64,000 nt of DNA. Origin: Endozoicomonas sp965199185. GTDB lineage: Bacteria > Pseudomonadota > Gammaproteobacteria > Pseudomonadales > Endozoicomonadaceae. Below the pieces are notes generated by a model. It ran no database searches. It saw only the letters and a program-made list of their open reading frames with translations, and had not been told where the DNA came from. A program made the translations under genes and the position numbers. Shown piece by piece: positions 8,208 through 16,046 of this stretch. Position 1 is the first letter of the stretch. Each line of letters starts with the position of its first letter. The stretch is taken from assembly GCA_965199185.1 (NCBI GenBank), contig CBDAQW010000022.1, positions 105,624 to 169,623 on the forward strand, read 5' to 3'.

Positions 8208-8942
8208 GTGAGTACCGCAAAGCAGACACAAGCAGTGAAGTATTGGGCGGTGGTTCCGGCCGCTGGTGTTGGGAAGCGCATGAACGTGGACATTCCCAAA
8301 CAGTATCTGGAAATCCGTGGGCAGACTCTGATGGAGCATACGATACAGCGGCTGCTGGATTTTCCACTGCTCGAAAAAATTGTCGTGGTGCTGGATAAAG
8401 ACGACAGCTACTATGAGGACATCCGGCTACTCAGGAATCCTCGTATTTTGCTGACTCAGGGCGGCTCTGAGCGATATGACTCCGTGCTTAATGGGTTGAA
8501 AGTACTCAGTGAACTGGCTGCCGGGAATGACTGGGTGATGGTGCATGATGTTGCCCGCCCTTGCCTTCGCCGTTCTGATCTGGACTGGCTGGTGCAACAA
8601 GTGAAAGATCATCCGGTGGGTGGGCTTCTGGGTAATCCGGTGAGTGACACCATGAAACGCACCGATGTCGAAGGTCGGGTGACAGAGACCGTTGACCGGG
8701 CAACACTCTGGCATGCACTAACTCCGCAAATGTTCCGCATCGGGCAGTTGCATCAGGCGCTGTCAAAAGCAATTGGTGATCAGTTGCCGGTAACTGATGA
8801 AGCCAGTGCTATCGAATATTCGGGTCTGCAACCAGTGATGGTGGAAGGGCATCCAGATAATATCAAAGTCACCCGGGGCACTGATCTGGCGCTGGCTTCC
8901 CTTTATATAGAGCAGCAATCCAAACTGATTGAGATTTCATAA
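8208..8942 (+). CDS. ispD: IspD, 2-C-methyl-D-erythritol 4-phosphate cytidylyltransferase
   Basis: The third step of the MEP isoprenoid pathway: transfers CMP from CTP to methylerythritol phosphate. The nucleotide-binding motif PAAGVGKRM (residues 17-25) with PKQYL (30-34) is typical, as are VMVHDVARPC, TVDRATLWHALTPQMF and the C-terminal IKVTRGTDLALA. The 244-residue length is normal. It starts with GTG at 8208, 15 bases after ftsB, and its stop codon shares one base with the ispF start, indicating translational coupling. Confidence 0.96.
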   Translation: MSTAKQTQAVKYWAVVPAAGVGKRMNVDIPKQYLEIRGQTLMEHTIQRLLDFPLLEKIVVVLDKDDSYYEDIRLLRNPRILLTQGGSERYDSVLNGLKVLSELAAGNDWVMVHDVARPCLRRSDLDWLVQQVKDHPVGGLLGNPVSDTMKRTDVEGRVTETVDRATLWHALTPQMFRIGQLHQALSKAIGDQLPVTDEASAIEYSGLQPVMVEGHPDNIKVTRGTDLALASLYIEQQSKLIEIS

Positions 8943-9424
8943 TGCGCATAGGTCATGGTTTTGATGTTCACCGCTTTGGTGAAGGCGATCACATTTTTTT
9001 GGGGGGAGTGAAGATTCCCTATGACCGAGGCTTGGTGGCTCATTCCGACGGCGATGTGTTGCTTCATGCGGTCTGTGACGCTTTGCTTGGCGCTGCCGGT
9101 CTGGGCGATATTGGCAAGCATTTTCCCGATACCGACCCTCGTTATAAAGGCATCGACAGTCGTCAACTGCTGCGTCATGTAGTGGCTTTGTTGAAAGATA
9201 AACAGCTGGAGTCTGTCAATATAGACAGCACCATTATCGCTCAGGCGCCGAAAATGGCGCCACACATCGATGCTATGAAGACTTGTCTGGCTAATGATTT
9301 GGGTATTGATCTTGCGTCAATTAATATCAAAGCCACCACTACTGAAACGCTGGGTTATACCGGTAGAAAAGAAGGTATTGCCGTTCATGCGGTGGTACTT
9401 CTGAAACATCTGGATAGTCAATGA
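8942..9424 (+). CDS. ispF: IspF, 2-C-methyl-D-erythritol 2,4-cyclodiphosphate synthase
   Basis: The fifth step of the MEP pathway, releasing CMP to form the cyclodiphosphate. The zinc ligands D8, H10 (GHGFDVHRFG) and H42 (AHSDGDVLLHAV) are present, as are DIGKHFPDTDPRYKG and the C-terminal TTTETLGYTGRKEG. 160 residues, as expected. It overlaps ispD by one base and truD by four (ATGA), a tightly coupled operon. Confidence 0.97.
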   Translation: MRIGHGFDVHRFGEGDHIFLGGVKIPYDRGLVAHSDGDVLLHAVCDALLGAAGLGDIGKHFPDTDPRYKGIDSRQLLRHVVALLKDKQLESVNIDSTIIAQAPKMAPHIDAMKTCLANDLGIDLASINIKATTTETLGYTGRKEGIAVHAVVLLKHLDSQ

Positions 9425-10506
9425 GTAATCAGAACGAAACCTCTGAAGTAAAAGCGGTTGAATTTCCTCTCGATTGGGCTTTTGCTCACGGTGGTCAGGC
9501 CGGGCACTGCTTGTTTAAGTCTCAGCTGGAAGACTTCAGAGTGGATGAAGTACTGCCCTTTGATCCAGAAGGTGAAGGCGAGCACTCTTTACTGTTGGTG
9601 GAAAAAGCGGGCGAAAATACCGATTGGGTAGCTGGGCAACTGTCGGATTATGCCGGTGTTAAACGACAGTCGGTTAGTTATGCCGGGCGTAAGGATCGTC
9701 AGGGCATTACCCGACAATGGTTTTGTGTCACCCTGCCGGGGCAGAATGATCCGGACTGGAATCAGTTACCACTGGATAATGTCAACATATTGCAGCAGAC
9801 TCGCCATCGTAAAAAGTTACGAACCGGTGCCTTAAAAGGCAATCACTTTGTGATTACTTTGCGAGAGGTTTCTGCAGATAAAAACAGGCTGGAATTTTTG
9901 CTGACAACCATTAAAGCAGCCGGTGTGCCTAATTATTACGGCGCACAGCGATTCGGTTTTGGTGGTCGCAATATTAACCGGGCGATGGCAATGTTTGCCG
10001 GAAAGTTCCGGGTGAATCGTAATAAGCGCTCTATGTATCTTTCTGCGGCTCGTTCCTGGCTGTTTAACCGGATGGTTTCTGAGCGTGTTTGCAATGGTAG
10101 CTGGAATCAGCTGGTACCCGGCGATGTGCTGGGTTTTTACGACAGTAATAGTCTGATTTTTGATACTGCAGACGACCGTATTGCCAGCCGGATGGCATCC
10201 GGTGATCTTAGCCCTACAGCGGCTCTTTGGGGGCGAGGTGAATTGGCTGTGTCTGAGCAGATTTTGGCGCTGGAAAAAGAGATGGCGGCAACCGTGCCAG
10301 AACTCTGCGATGGCCTGGAACACGCCGGGCTGAAACAGGAGCGTCGAATTACCCGGTTAATTCCACAGAATATGCATTGGAACTGGCAGGGTGATGATAC
10401 CCTTGAATTACGTTTTTATCTGCCTAAAGGGTGTTTTGCAACATCAGTCTTAAGGGAGTTAATGGATTGCAGGGAGCCAGAACACCATGACCATGCTGCT
10501 GTCTAA
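9421..10506 (+). CDS. truD: TruD, tRNA pseudouridine(13) synthase
   Basis: Makes pseudouridine at position 13 of tRNA. The catalytic aspartate is in the motif YAGRKDRQGITRQW (D92), and the family motif NYYGAQRFGFGGRN follows at about residue 168. Length 361 residues, normal for the family. It overlaps ispF by 4 bases at its start and surE by 20 at its end, so the downstream gene begins inside truD. Confidence 0.95.
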   Translation: MSNQNETSEVKAVEFPLDWAFAHGGQAGHCLFKSQLEDFRVDEVLPFDPEGEGEHSLLLVEKAGENTDWVAGQLSDYAGVKRQSVSYAGRKDRQGITRQWFCVTLPGQNDPDWNQLPLDNVNILQQTRHRKKLRTGALKGNHFVITLREVSADKNRLEFLLTTIKAAGVPNYYGAQRFGFGGRNINRAMAMFAGKFRVNRNKRSMYLSAARSWLFNRMVSERVCNGSWNQLVPGDVLGFYDSNSLIFDTADDRIASRMASGDLSPTAALWGRGELAVSEQILALEKEMAATVPELCDGLEHAGLKQERRITRLIPQNMHWNWQGDDTLELRFYLPKGCFATSVLRELMDCREPEHHDHAAV

Positions 10507-11230
10507 CGATGATGGAGTGACGGCGCCAGGGCTGAAACTGTTGTATCAACGGCTGCGTGATGTCGCAGACTGTCATGTTGTTGCTCCCGATAATGATTGC
10601 TCAGGCGCTGGCAGCTCAATCACGCTGGACCGACCATTGCGTGTTAAAGCGCACGATAATGGCTTTTTCAGTGTGAATGGCACGCCTTCAGATGCGGTGC
10701 ATCTGGCCGTCAACAGTTTAGTGTCTGAAGCACCGGAACGGGTGATTTCTGGTATCAATCTCGGCGCTAATCTGGGTGACGATGTACTCTATTCCGGTAC
10801 TGTTGCTGCGGCAATGGAAGGTCGGTTTATGAAAAAGCCAGCCGTGGCGATTTCCAGTTGTGGCAAAACAGAAGCGCATCTTGAAGTGGCTGCCAGAGTG
10901 ATGCTGCAACTTTTTGATCGTCTTGATGCATTGACTCTGCCAGCAGGCACTATTTTGAACATTAATGTGCCAGCCTGTACTTACGATGAGATTAAAGGTG
11001 TTCGGATGACCCGGCTGGGGCATCGTGAACGGCCAAATCCTCCGGTCAGGGTTACCGACCCGAGAGGCAAAACCGCGTACTGGATTGCCCCGGTTGGCAA
11101 CGCGCAGGACGCCGGAGAAGGGACAGATTTTCATGCCATCGCAGAAGGTTATGTCTCAGTAACACCGCTGCAATATGATAAAACCGACCACAACACCTTA
11201 TCGCAGGTTGAGCAATGGCTGGGAGCCTGA
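10487..11230 (+). CDS. surE: SurE, 5'-nucleotidase / survival protein
   Basis: A metal-dependent phosphatase acting on nucleoside monophosphates and other small phosphates, linked to stationary-phase survival. The N-terminal LLSNDDGVTAPG carries metal ligands D8 and D9, followed by CSGAGSS (Ser 39 region), GTPSDAVHLA and VISGINLGANLG with the metal-binding Asn near 91. 247 residues. The order surE-pcm-nlpD-rpoS is the classical stationary-phase cluster. Confidence 0.96.
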   Translation: MTMLLSNDDGVTAPGLKLLYQRLRDVADCHVVAPDNDCSGAGSSITLDRPLRVKAHDNGFFSVNGTPSDAVHLAVNSLVSEAPERVISGINLGANLGDDVLYSGTVAAAMEGRFMKKPAVAISSCGKTEAHLEVAARVMLQLFDRLDALTLPAGTILNINVPACTYDEIKGVRMTRLGHRERPNPPVRVTDPRGKTAYWIAPVGNAQDAGEGTDFHAIAEGYVSVTPLQYDKTDHNTLSQVEQWLGA

Positions 11231-11233
11231 TTT

Positions 11234-11902
11234 ATGAATAATCTGGAGCTGGATGGCATCGGGATGACCTCTTTGCGAACCCGGGAACGGCTGGTTCAGC
11301 GCCTGCTGGATCAGGGAATCACATCCATGGATATTCTGGATGTGATTCGCACAGTGCCACGCCATTTGTTTCTGGATGAAGCCTTGTCACATCGGGCCTA
11401 TGAAGATACGGCTCTGCCCATTGGTCATAATCAGACGCTGTCTCAGCCTTATATTGTTGCCAGAATGACTGAGACCCTGCTGCACAATGGTCCGTTGGAT
11501 AAGGTGCTGGAAATAGGCACAGGTTCTGGCTATCAGACGGCTATTCTGGCCATGCTGGTCAAACAGGTGTTTTCGATGGAACGCATTCAGCCATTGCAGG
11601 AAAAAGCCCGGCATAGGCTGAAGCGACTCTCTTTACATAATGTTTATTTGCGGCTCAGTGATGGAGGCATGGGCTGGCCGATAAACAGACAGTTCGACGG
11701 TATTATTGTGACGGCAGCACCGGCAAAACTGCCTGATACGCTGTTGCAGCAACTGTCTCCTAATGGTGGGCGACTTATTGCTCCCATTGGCCCGGATGGC
11801 AGTCAGTATCTTGAGCTGGTAGTTCGTCAGGGTGATGCCTTTCACAGGCAGCAACTGGAACCGGTGCGTTTTGTACCATTGTTGAGCGGTGTTGTTCGCT
11901 AG
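11234..11902 (+). CDS. pcm: Protein-L-isoaspartate O-methyltransferase
   Basis: Repairs isoaspartyl residues in aged proteins using S-adenosylmethionine. The substrate motif IGHNQTLSQPYIVARMTE (residues 63-80) and SAM motif I, VLEIGTGSGYQTAIL (91-105), are clear, as is the C-terminal RFVPLLSGV. 222 residues. It begins 3 bases after surE and is probably in the same transcript. Confidence 0.96.
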   Translation: MNNLELDGIGMTSLRTRERLVQRLLDQGITSMDILDVIRTVPRHLFLDEALSHRAYEDTALPIGHNQTLSQPYIVARMTETLLHNGPLDKVLEIGTGSGYQTAILAMLVKQVFSMERIQPLQEKARHRLKRLSLHNVYLRLSDGGMGWPINRQFDGIIVTAAPAKLPDTLLQQLSPNGGRLIAPIGPDGSQYLELVVRQGDAFHRQQLEPVRFVPLLSGVVR

Positions 11903-11970
11903 CAGTTATTGTTTTTTACAAACGTTTTTTCATGAAAGCTTTTCAATAAAGCAGAGTAGGATAGTCAAAC

Positions 11971-12888
11971 ATGCAATCCTTTATTGCACTGATTGCCAAG
12001 GGAATGGCTATGGGCGCGGCGGATGTGGTGCCGGGTGTTTCTGGCGGCACCATTGCCTTTATTACCGGTATTTATGATCGCCTTTTAAGTACACTCAAAT
12101 CGGTACCTTCAGGTGTGAAATTGCTGTTTACAGAGGGCTTCGCATCTGCCTGGCGAGCAGTAGACGGCGCTTTTCTACTCTGTGTTTTTGGTGGAATTCT
12201 GACGAGTATTCTGTCCTTTGCCCATGTGATTAGTTATCTGCTGGCCACTTACCCTGAAATGCTCTGGTCTTTTTTCTTCGGGCTGATTCTGGTGTCTGCG
12301 TTTCATATGTTGCGTCAGATTCGTGAGTGGCATTTGGGGTATGTCGCTGCCTTAGTGGCGGGTGCATTGTTCTCTTACTGGGTCGGTGTTTTAACCCCCA
12401 ATCCGCTGACGCCGGAGCCAGTCACCCTCTTCTTTGCCGGTGCTCTGGCGATCTGTGCCATGATTTTGCCCGGTATCTCTGGCAGTTTTATTTTGCTGAT
12501 GCTCGGGTTGTACAGCACCATAATGGAAGCAATCAAAGGCTTTGAAATTGTCACGCTGGCGATCTTTGCCAGTGGCTGTGTAGTGGGGCTACTGACCTTT
12601 TCTCATGTGTTGTCCTGGTTGCTTAAGAAATACCATAATCTGGCCGTTTCTCTACTGACCGGACTCATGATTGGTGCCCTTGGTAAGGTCTGGCCCTGGA
12701 AGGAAACCCTGCAAACCCGGATCAATAGTGCCGGTGAAGAAGTGCCTCTACTGCAGTCCAACTTGTCACCTTTTGTTTATGAAAATGTCACCGGACAACC
12801 TGCATTTTTTTATGAGTCTTTAGGTCTTATGCTGGTGGCTATCTTTCTGGTACTGGTTATTGAACGGCTGGGAAAGAGAAGTCAATAA
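11971..12888 (+). CDS. DUF368 polytopic membrane protein
   Basis: A 305-residue inner-membrane protein with about eight hydrophobic segments. The diagnostic N-terminal motif GAADVVPGVSGGTIAFITGIY and its second, related copy MILPGISGSFILLMLGLY (around residue 165) place it in the DUF368 family. DUF368 proteins have been linked to recycling of undecaprenyl phosphate; the role here is inference from the family. In several marine gammaproteobacteria this gene also sits between pcm and nlpD. Confidence 0.88.
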   Translation: MQSFIALIAKGMAMGAADVVPGVSGGTIAFITGIYDRLLSTLKSVPSGVKLLFTEGFASAWRAVDGAFLLCVFGGILTSILSFAHVISYLLATYPEMLWSFFFGLILVSAFHMLRQIREWHLGYVAALVAGALFSYWVGVLTPNPLTPEPVTLFFAGALAICAMILPGISGSFILLMLGLYSTIMEAIKGFEIVTLAIFASGCVVGLLTFSHVLSWLLKKYHNLAVSLLTGLMIGALGKVWPWKETLQTRINSAGEEVPLLQSNLSPFVYENVTGQPAFFYESLGLMLVAIFLVLVIERLGKRSQ

Positions 12889-12946
12889 TATTTTTCTGAT
12901 GTTGATTGTGGTCTGACGGAACGTGATTTTTTTCTGGAGTGGTGGG

Positions 12947-13741
12947 GTGGCATTAAGTGAACGCGGTATTGAGTTTTATTTGAAGAAACACGCCAAAAAA
13001 TGGCTGTTGCTGTCGCTTATTCTACTGACAGCTGGTTGCAGTCATGACCCTGCTACTGTCGTAGTGCGTGAGTTGAGAACGCCTCCCAAGATCACCAGAG
13101 GTGAGCATATTGTCCGTCATGGAGAAACACTTTATTCCATTGCCTGGCTGTATAACCGGGATTACAACGACCTGGCCCGATCCAATAATATCCACAGGCC
13201 TTATACAATTTATCCGGGGCAGACACTCAGTTTGGTGCCCGCTAAAACCGTAACCAGAGCCTATCAATCAAAATCCAAACCGGTAAAACCGCGCCCGGCT
13301 TCTTCTTCAAAACAGGTCGCTAAAAAACAGACGACACAGAGTACTGGTAAATCAAAACCATCGTACTCCACATTAAGCTGGCGTTGGCCTGCAAGAGGGC
13401 GTATTGTTCAGCGCTACTCTCTTAAGGCACCGGTCAATAAAGGGATTGATATCAGTGGCAGATTAGGAGAGCCTGTAATTGCAGCGGGCGGTGGCGAAGT
13501 GGTGTACGCGGGCAGTGAACTCACTGGTTATGGTCGGCTGATTATTCTGAAACATAATAGTAGCTATCTGAGTGCATACGCCCACAATAAGGAGATGTTT
13601 GTGCGCGAGGGAGACTCAGTTAAAGCGGGCCAGAAGATAGCCGAAATAGGTTCTACAGGAACGACGGAGCCTAAGCTGCACTTCGAGATTAGGCGCAATG
13701 GCAAACCGGTCGACCCAATGGGATACCTGCCAAAACGCTAA
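12947..13741 (+). CDS. nlpD: NlpD-type lipoprotein, murein hydrolase activator (LysM + LytM/M23)
   Basis: An outer-membrane lipoprotein that in enterobacteria activates the amidase AmiC during septum splitting. A signal peptide ends in the lipobox LTAGC (C31). A LysM peptidoglycan-binding domain spans about residues 54-98, a Lys/Ser/Pro-rich linker follows, and an M23 (LytM) domain lies near 160-258. The HxxxD motif reads NKGID and the HxH motif reads KLHFE, so both are degenerate, which fits a non-catalytic activator. I chose GTG 12947 because GGAG lies 7 bases upstream; GTG 12923 and TTG 12980 are alternatives. The rpoS promoter is usually within this gene. Confidence 0.9.
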   Translation: MALSERGIEFYLKKHAKKWLLLSLILLTAGCSHDPATVVVRELRTPPKITRGEHIVRHGETLYSIAWLYNRDYNDLARSNNIHRPYTIYPGQTLSLVPAKTVTRAYQSKSKPVKPRPASSSKQVAKKQTTQSTGKSKPSYSTLSWRWPARGRIVQRYSLKAPVNKGIDISGRLGEPVIAAGGGEVVYAGSELTGYGRLIILKHNSSYLSAYAHNKEMFVREGDSVKAGQKIAEIGSTGTTEPKLHFEIRRNGKPVDPMGYLPKR

Positions 13742-13845
13742 AGGCTTCGATGTCAGCGGCTTTAGTTAAGTAGATGGATCTCACGGGCGTCGTTCAGCAT
13801 AAGCTGCTCGACAATGAGTGGGACTTTCGGATAGGACTGACTCTT

Positions 13846-14889
13846 ATGGCACCGAAGAGGGATGAAGCAGAGTTAAGCAGTTTTGCTGAAGATGTAATCC
13901 AGGACGATCAACAGACAGAACAGGATTCGGTGGAAGAATCTGGTGAGCTGACTGTTGTAGCAGATACCGATGCAGCTGAATCGTCTGCAGCATCAGCTAA
14001 GGCAGCTACCCCAGCATCGGGTACTGTCAAGCGTAAAGATGAAGATACCTTCGCCAAATCTATTGATGCCACACAACTTTATCTCAACGAAATTGGGTTT
14101 TCTCCTCTGCTTACCCCTGAGGAAGAAGTTCATTACGCACGACTTGCCCGTAAGGGGGTGGAAGCGGGTCGTCGTCGTATGATTGAGAGTAACCTGCGAC
14201 TGGTGGTGAAAATCTCCAGGCGCTATGTGAATCGAGGGTTGACACTGCTTGACCTGATCGAAGAGGGCAACCTCGGGCTGATCAGGGCGGTAGAAAAGTT
14301 TGATCCTGAGCGAGGCTTCCGCTTCTCAACCTATGCTACCTGGTGGATCAGGCAGACCATTGAACGAGCTATCATGAATCAGACTCGGACTATCCGGCTG
14401 CCGATTCATGTCGTCAAAGAGCTGAATGTCTACCTGCGTGCGGCACGGGAACTGACTCAGAAACTGGATCATGATCCAAGCCCTGAAGAAATAGCCCAAC
14501 TACTGGATAAACCGGTAGAAGACGTCAAACGGATGCTCGGTCTTAATGAGCGGGTTACTTCTGTTGATACGCCTTTGGGGCCTGATTCAGATAAATCCAT
14601 TTTGGACACTATCTCTGACGATAAAGAGTCCGACCCAGCAGAACTGTTACAGGATTTGGATCTTAACGACAGTCTTGATCGCTGGTTGGGTGAATTGTCT
14701 GAAAAACAAAGAGAGGTGGTTGCCCGCCGCTTTGGTTTGCGAGGCTACGAAACCAGTACTCTGGAGGAAGTAGGGCGGGAAATTGGCCTGACTCGTGAAA
14801 GAGTACGTCAGATTCAGGTCGAAGCGTTGAAGCGCTTACGCTCTATCCTCGAGAAACAGGGGCTGTCCGGCGAATCATTGTTTAGCTAA
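13846..14889 (+). CDS. rpoS: RNA polymerase sigma factor RpoS
   Basis: The stationary-phase and general-stress sigma factor. After an acidic, poorly conserved N-terminus, region 1.2 begins at DATQLYLNEIGFSPLLTPEE (about residue 74). Region 2 includes RRRMIESNLRLVVKISRRY and FRFSTYATWWIRQTIERA, region 3 has IRLPIHVVKELN, and region 4 ends with the helix-turn-helix TLEEVGREIGLTRERVRQIQ. ATG 13846 (347 residues) has AGGA 9 bases upstream and matches family length. An in-frame ATG at 13774 would add 24 residues without a good ribosome site. A strong terminator follows. Confidence 0.96.
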   Translation: MAPKRDEAELSSFAEDVIQDDQQTEQDSVEESGELTVVADTDAAESSAASAKAATPASGTVKRKDEDTFAKSIDATQLYLNEIGFSPLLTPEEEVHYARLARKGVEAGRRRMIESNLRLVVKISRRYVNRGLTLLDLIEEGNLGLIRAVEKFDPERGFRFSTYATWWIRQTIERAIMNQTRTIRLPIHVVKELNVYLRAARELTQKLDHDPSPEEIAQLLDKPVEDVKRMLGLNERVTSVDTPLGPDSDKSILDTISDDKESDPAELLQDLDLNDSLDRWLGELSEKQREVVARRFGLRGYETSTLEEVGREIGLTRERVRQIQVEALKRLRSILEKQGLSGESLFS

Positions 14890-14908
14890 GCCGTTTTGCG
14901 GACAACTG

Positions 14909-14945
14909 AAAAAAGCCATGAACTCACCGCTCATGGCTTTTTTAG
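14909..14945 (+). terminator. Rho-independent terminator of rpoS
   Basis: Stem GCCATGA/TCATGGC (14915-14921 and 14931-14937) extended by A/T pairs, 9-base loop, ending in TTTTTT. It lies 20 bases after the rpoS stop. Confidence 0.92.
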
Positions 14946-14951
14946 TTTTAA

Positions 14952-15093
14952 ACCCGATGTGTGACTTTTAATTTTAACATGGCTATCCATGCCTCGTGGA
15001 TCCTGTGCAGTCCCTGTACGGGATGACAGCAGAGTGTACAGAACCCATAAGCCATGGATTGGTAACCTACGAGATAAAAGTCACACATCGGGT
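14952..15093. mobile_element. MITE-like palindromic element, 142 bp, intact ends
   Basis: Perfect 19-bp terminal inverted repeats: ACCCGATGTGTGACTTTTA at 14952-14970 and its reverse complement at 15075-15093. The flanks GTTTTAA at 14945-14951 and 15094-15100 form a 7-bp target-site duplication. It has no coding capacity. The inner sequence matches the 181-bp copy at 33559-33739 in the opposite orientation. It sits directly behind the rpoS terminator. Confidence 0.88.
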
Positions 15094-15314
15094 GTTTTAA
15101 CCTAAATTCAAGCGTCCAACTGCTTACGAAACCTGAGAAACTCTCCATCCATAGCCTCTCATTGGGAGCCTGTCGACTGCTTCTGCCTATCCCGTTGACT
15201 TGGTTTTTATTTTATCCGCGACGAAGCGTGACTCTGAAATAGCTCCATTTATCTGAAACGTTCAGACATTAATCAGGCCGTCAGTGTTGAACAGGGAACT
15301 TACGGTTTGTTCCG

Positions 15315-16046
15315 GTGATCTACAAGCCAGTTCACATCAATAAAGAAAATAACACGGTGCCTGATTTAATTACGGCGATCCAAAAAGGAAATGTTGAGGC
15401 CATTGAAAGAGCCATTACGCAGGGTGCTAATCCGAATCACAACCCCTTTGTTTTAACGCAGGCTGTGTGTCGGGGTGATTTGTCGGTGGTGAACACTTTG
15501 CTTAATCATGGTGCAATTCCTGACCGCTCCCCTCTGGCTCTGGTGTACGCAGCCAAACTCAATCGTGACGATATGGCCCACACATTATTGGCCCATGGTG
15601 CGACGCCCGCGCGATCCCCTTATGCGCTGGTATATGCCGCAGGTAACGGTAACCGCACAATGGTCAACCTGTTACTGGATAATGGCGCTAAACTGGCTCA
15701 ATCCGCCAGCGCGTTAGTGTATGCCGTCGCTAACCGCCAGTCTGAGATCGTTACGGCACTGCTGCAAAGCGGGGCGACGCCGGCCTCAATCCCACAAGCT
15801 CTGGAAAAAGCCGTCGTTAATCGTGATGCGGACATTGTCCGCCAGCTCATGAGAGCAGGCGCAGATGCCAGGCAAACCTTCAGGGTTTTACAGGTCGCGG
15901 CCGAGAACAATGATATGGGGACCGTCGAATGCCTCCTGCAATACGACGTTGTTACTGATGATCTGAACAAGGCTTTACCGGAAGCCATCAAAAACCGGAA
16001 CATTGAGATGGTAAACCTTCTGTTAGACAAAGGCGCAGTCCCCTGA
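15315..16046 (+). CDS. Ankyrin-repeat protein, N-terminal part of a frameshifted gene
   Basis: 243 residues starting at GTG 15315, with seven or so ankyrin units of about 33 residues (pattern: A-x-RGDLSVVNTLLNHGAIPDRSP and equivalents). It stops at the TGA at 16044. The next frame continues the repeats without a break: after DKGAV, removing one C from the CCCC run at 16039-16042 gives PDSDCLKAAVDWGNIEAVNN and runs to 18438. The two parts are therefore one gene of about 1040 codons split by a single extra base. No signal peptide is seen. The 214 bases upstream (15101-15314) hold no gene I can identify. Confidence 0.8.
   Translation: MIYKPVHINKENNTVPDLITAIQKGNVEAIERAITQGANPNHNPFVLTQAVCRGDLSVVNTLLNHGAIPDRSPLALVYAAKLNRDDMAHTLLAHGATPARSPYALVYAAGNGNRTMVNLLLDNGAKLAQSASALVYAVANRQSEIVTALLQSGATPASIPQALEKAVVNRDADIVRQLMRAGADARQTFRVLQVAAENNDMGTVECLLQYDVVTDDLNKALPEAIKNRNIEMVNLLLDKGAVP

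Noticed and set aside
14952..15093. CRISPR or phage attachment site
   Set aside because: No array of regular spacers; perfect ends with a target duplication fit a transposed mini-element instead.
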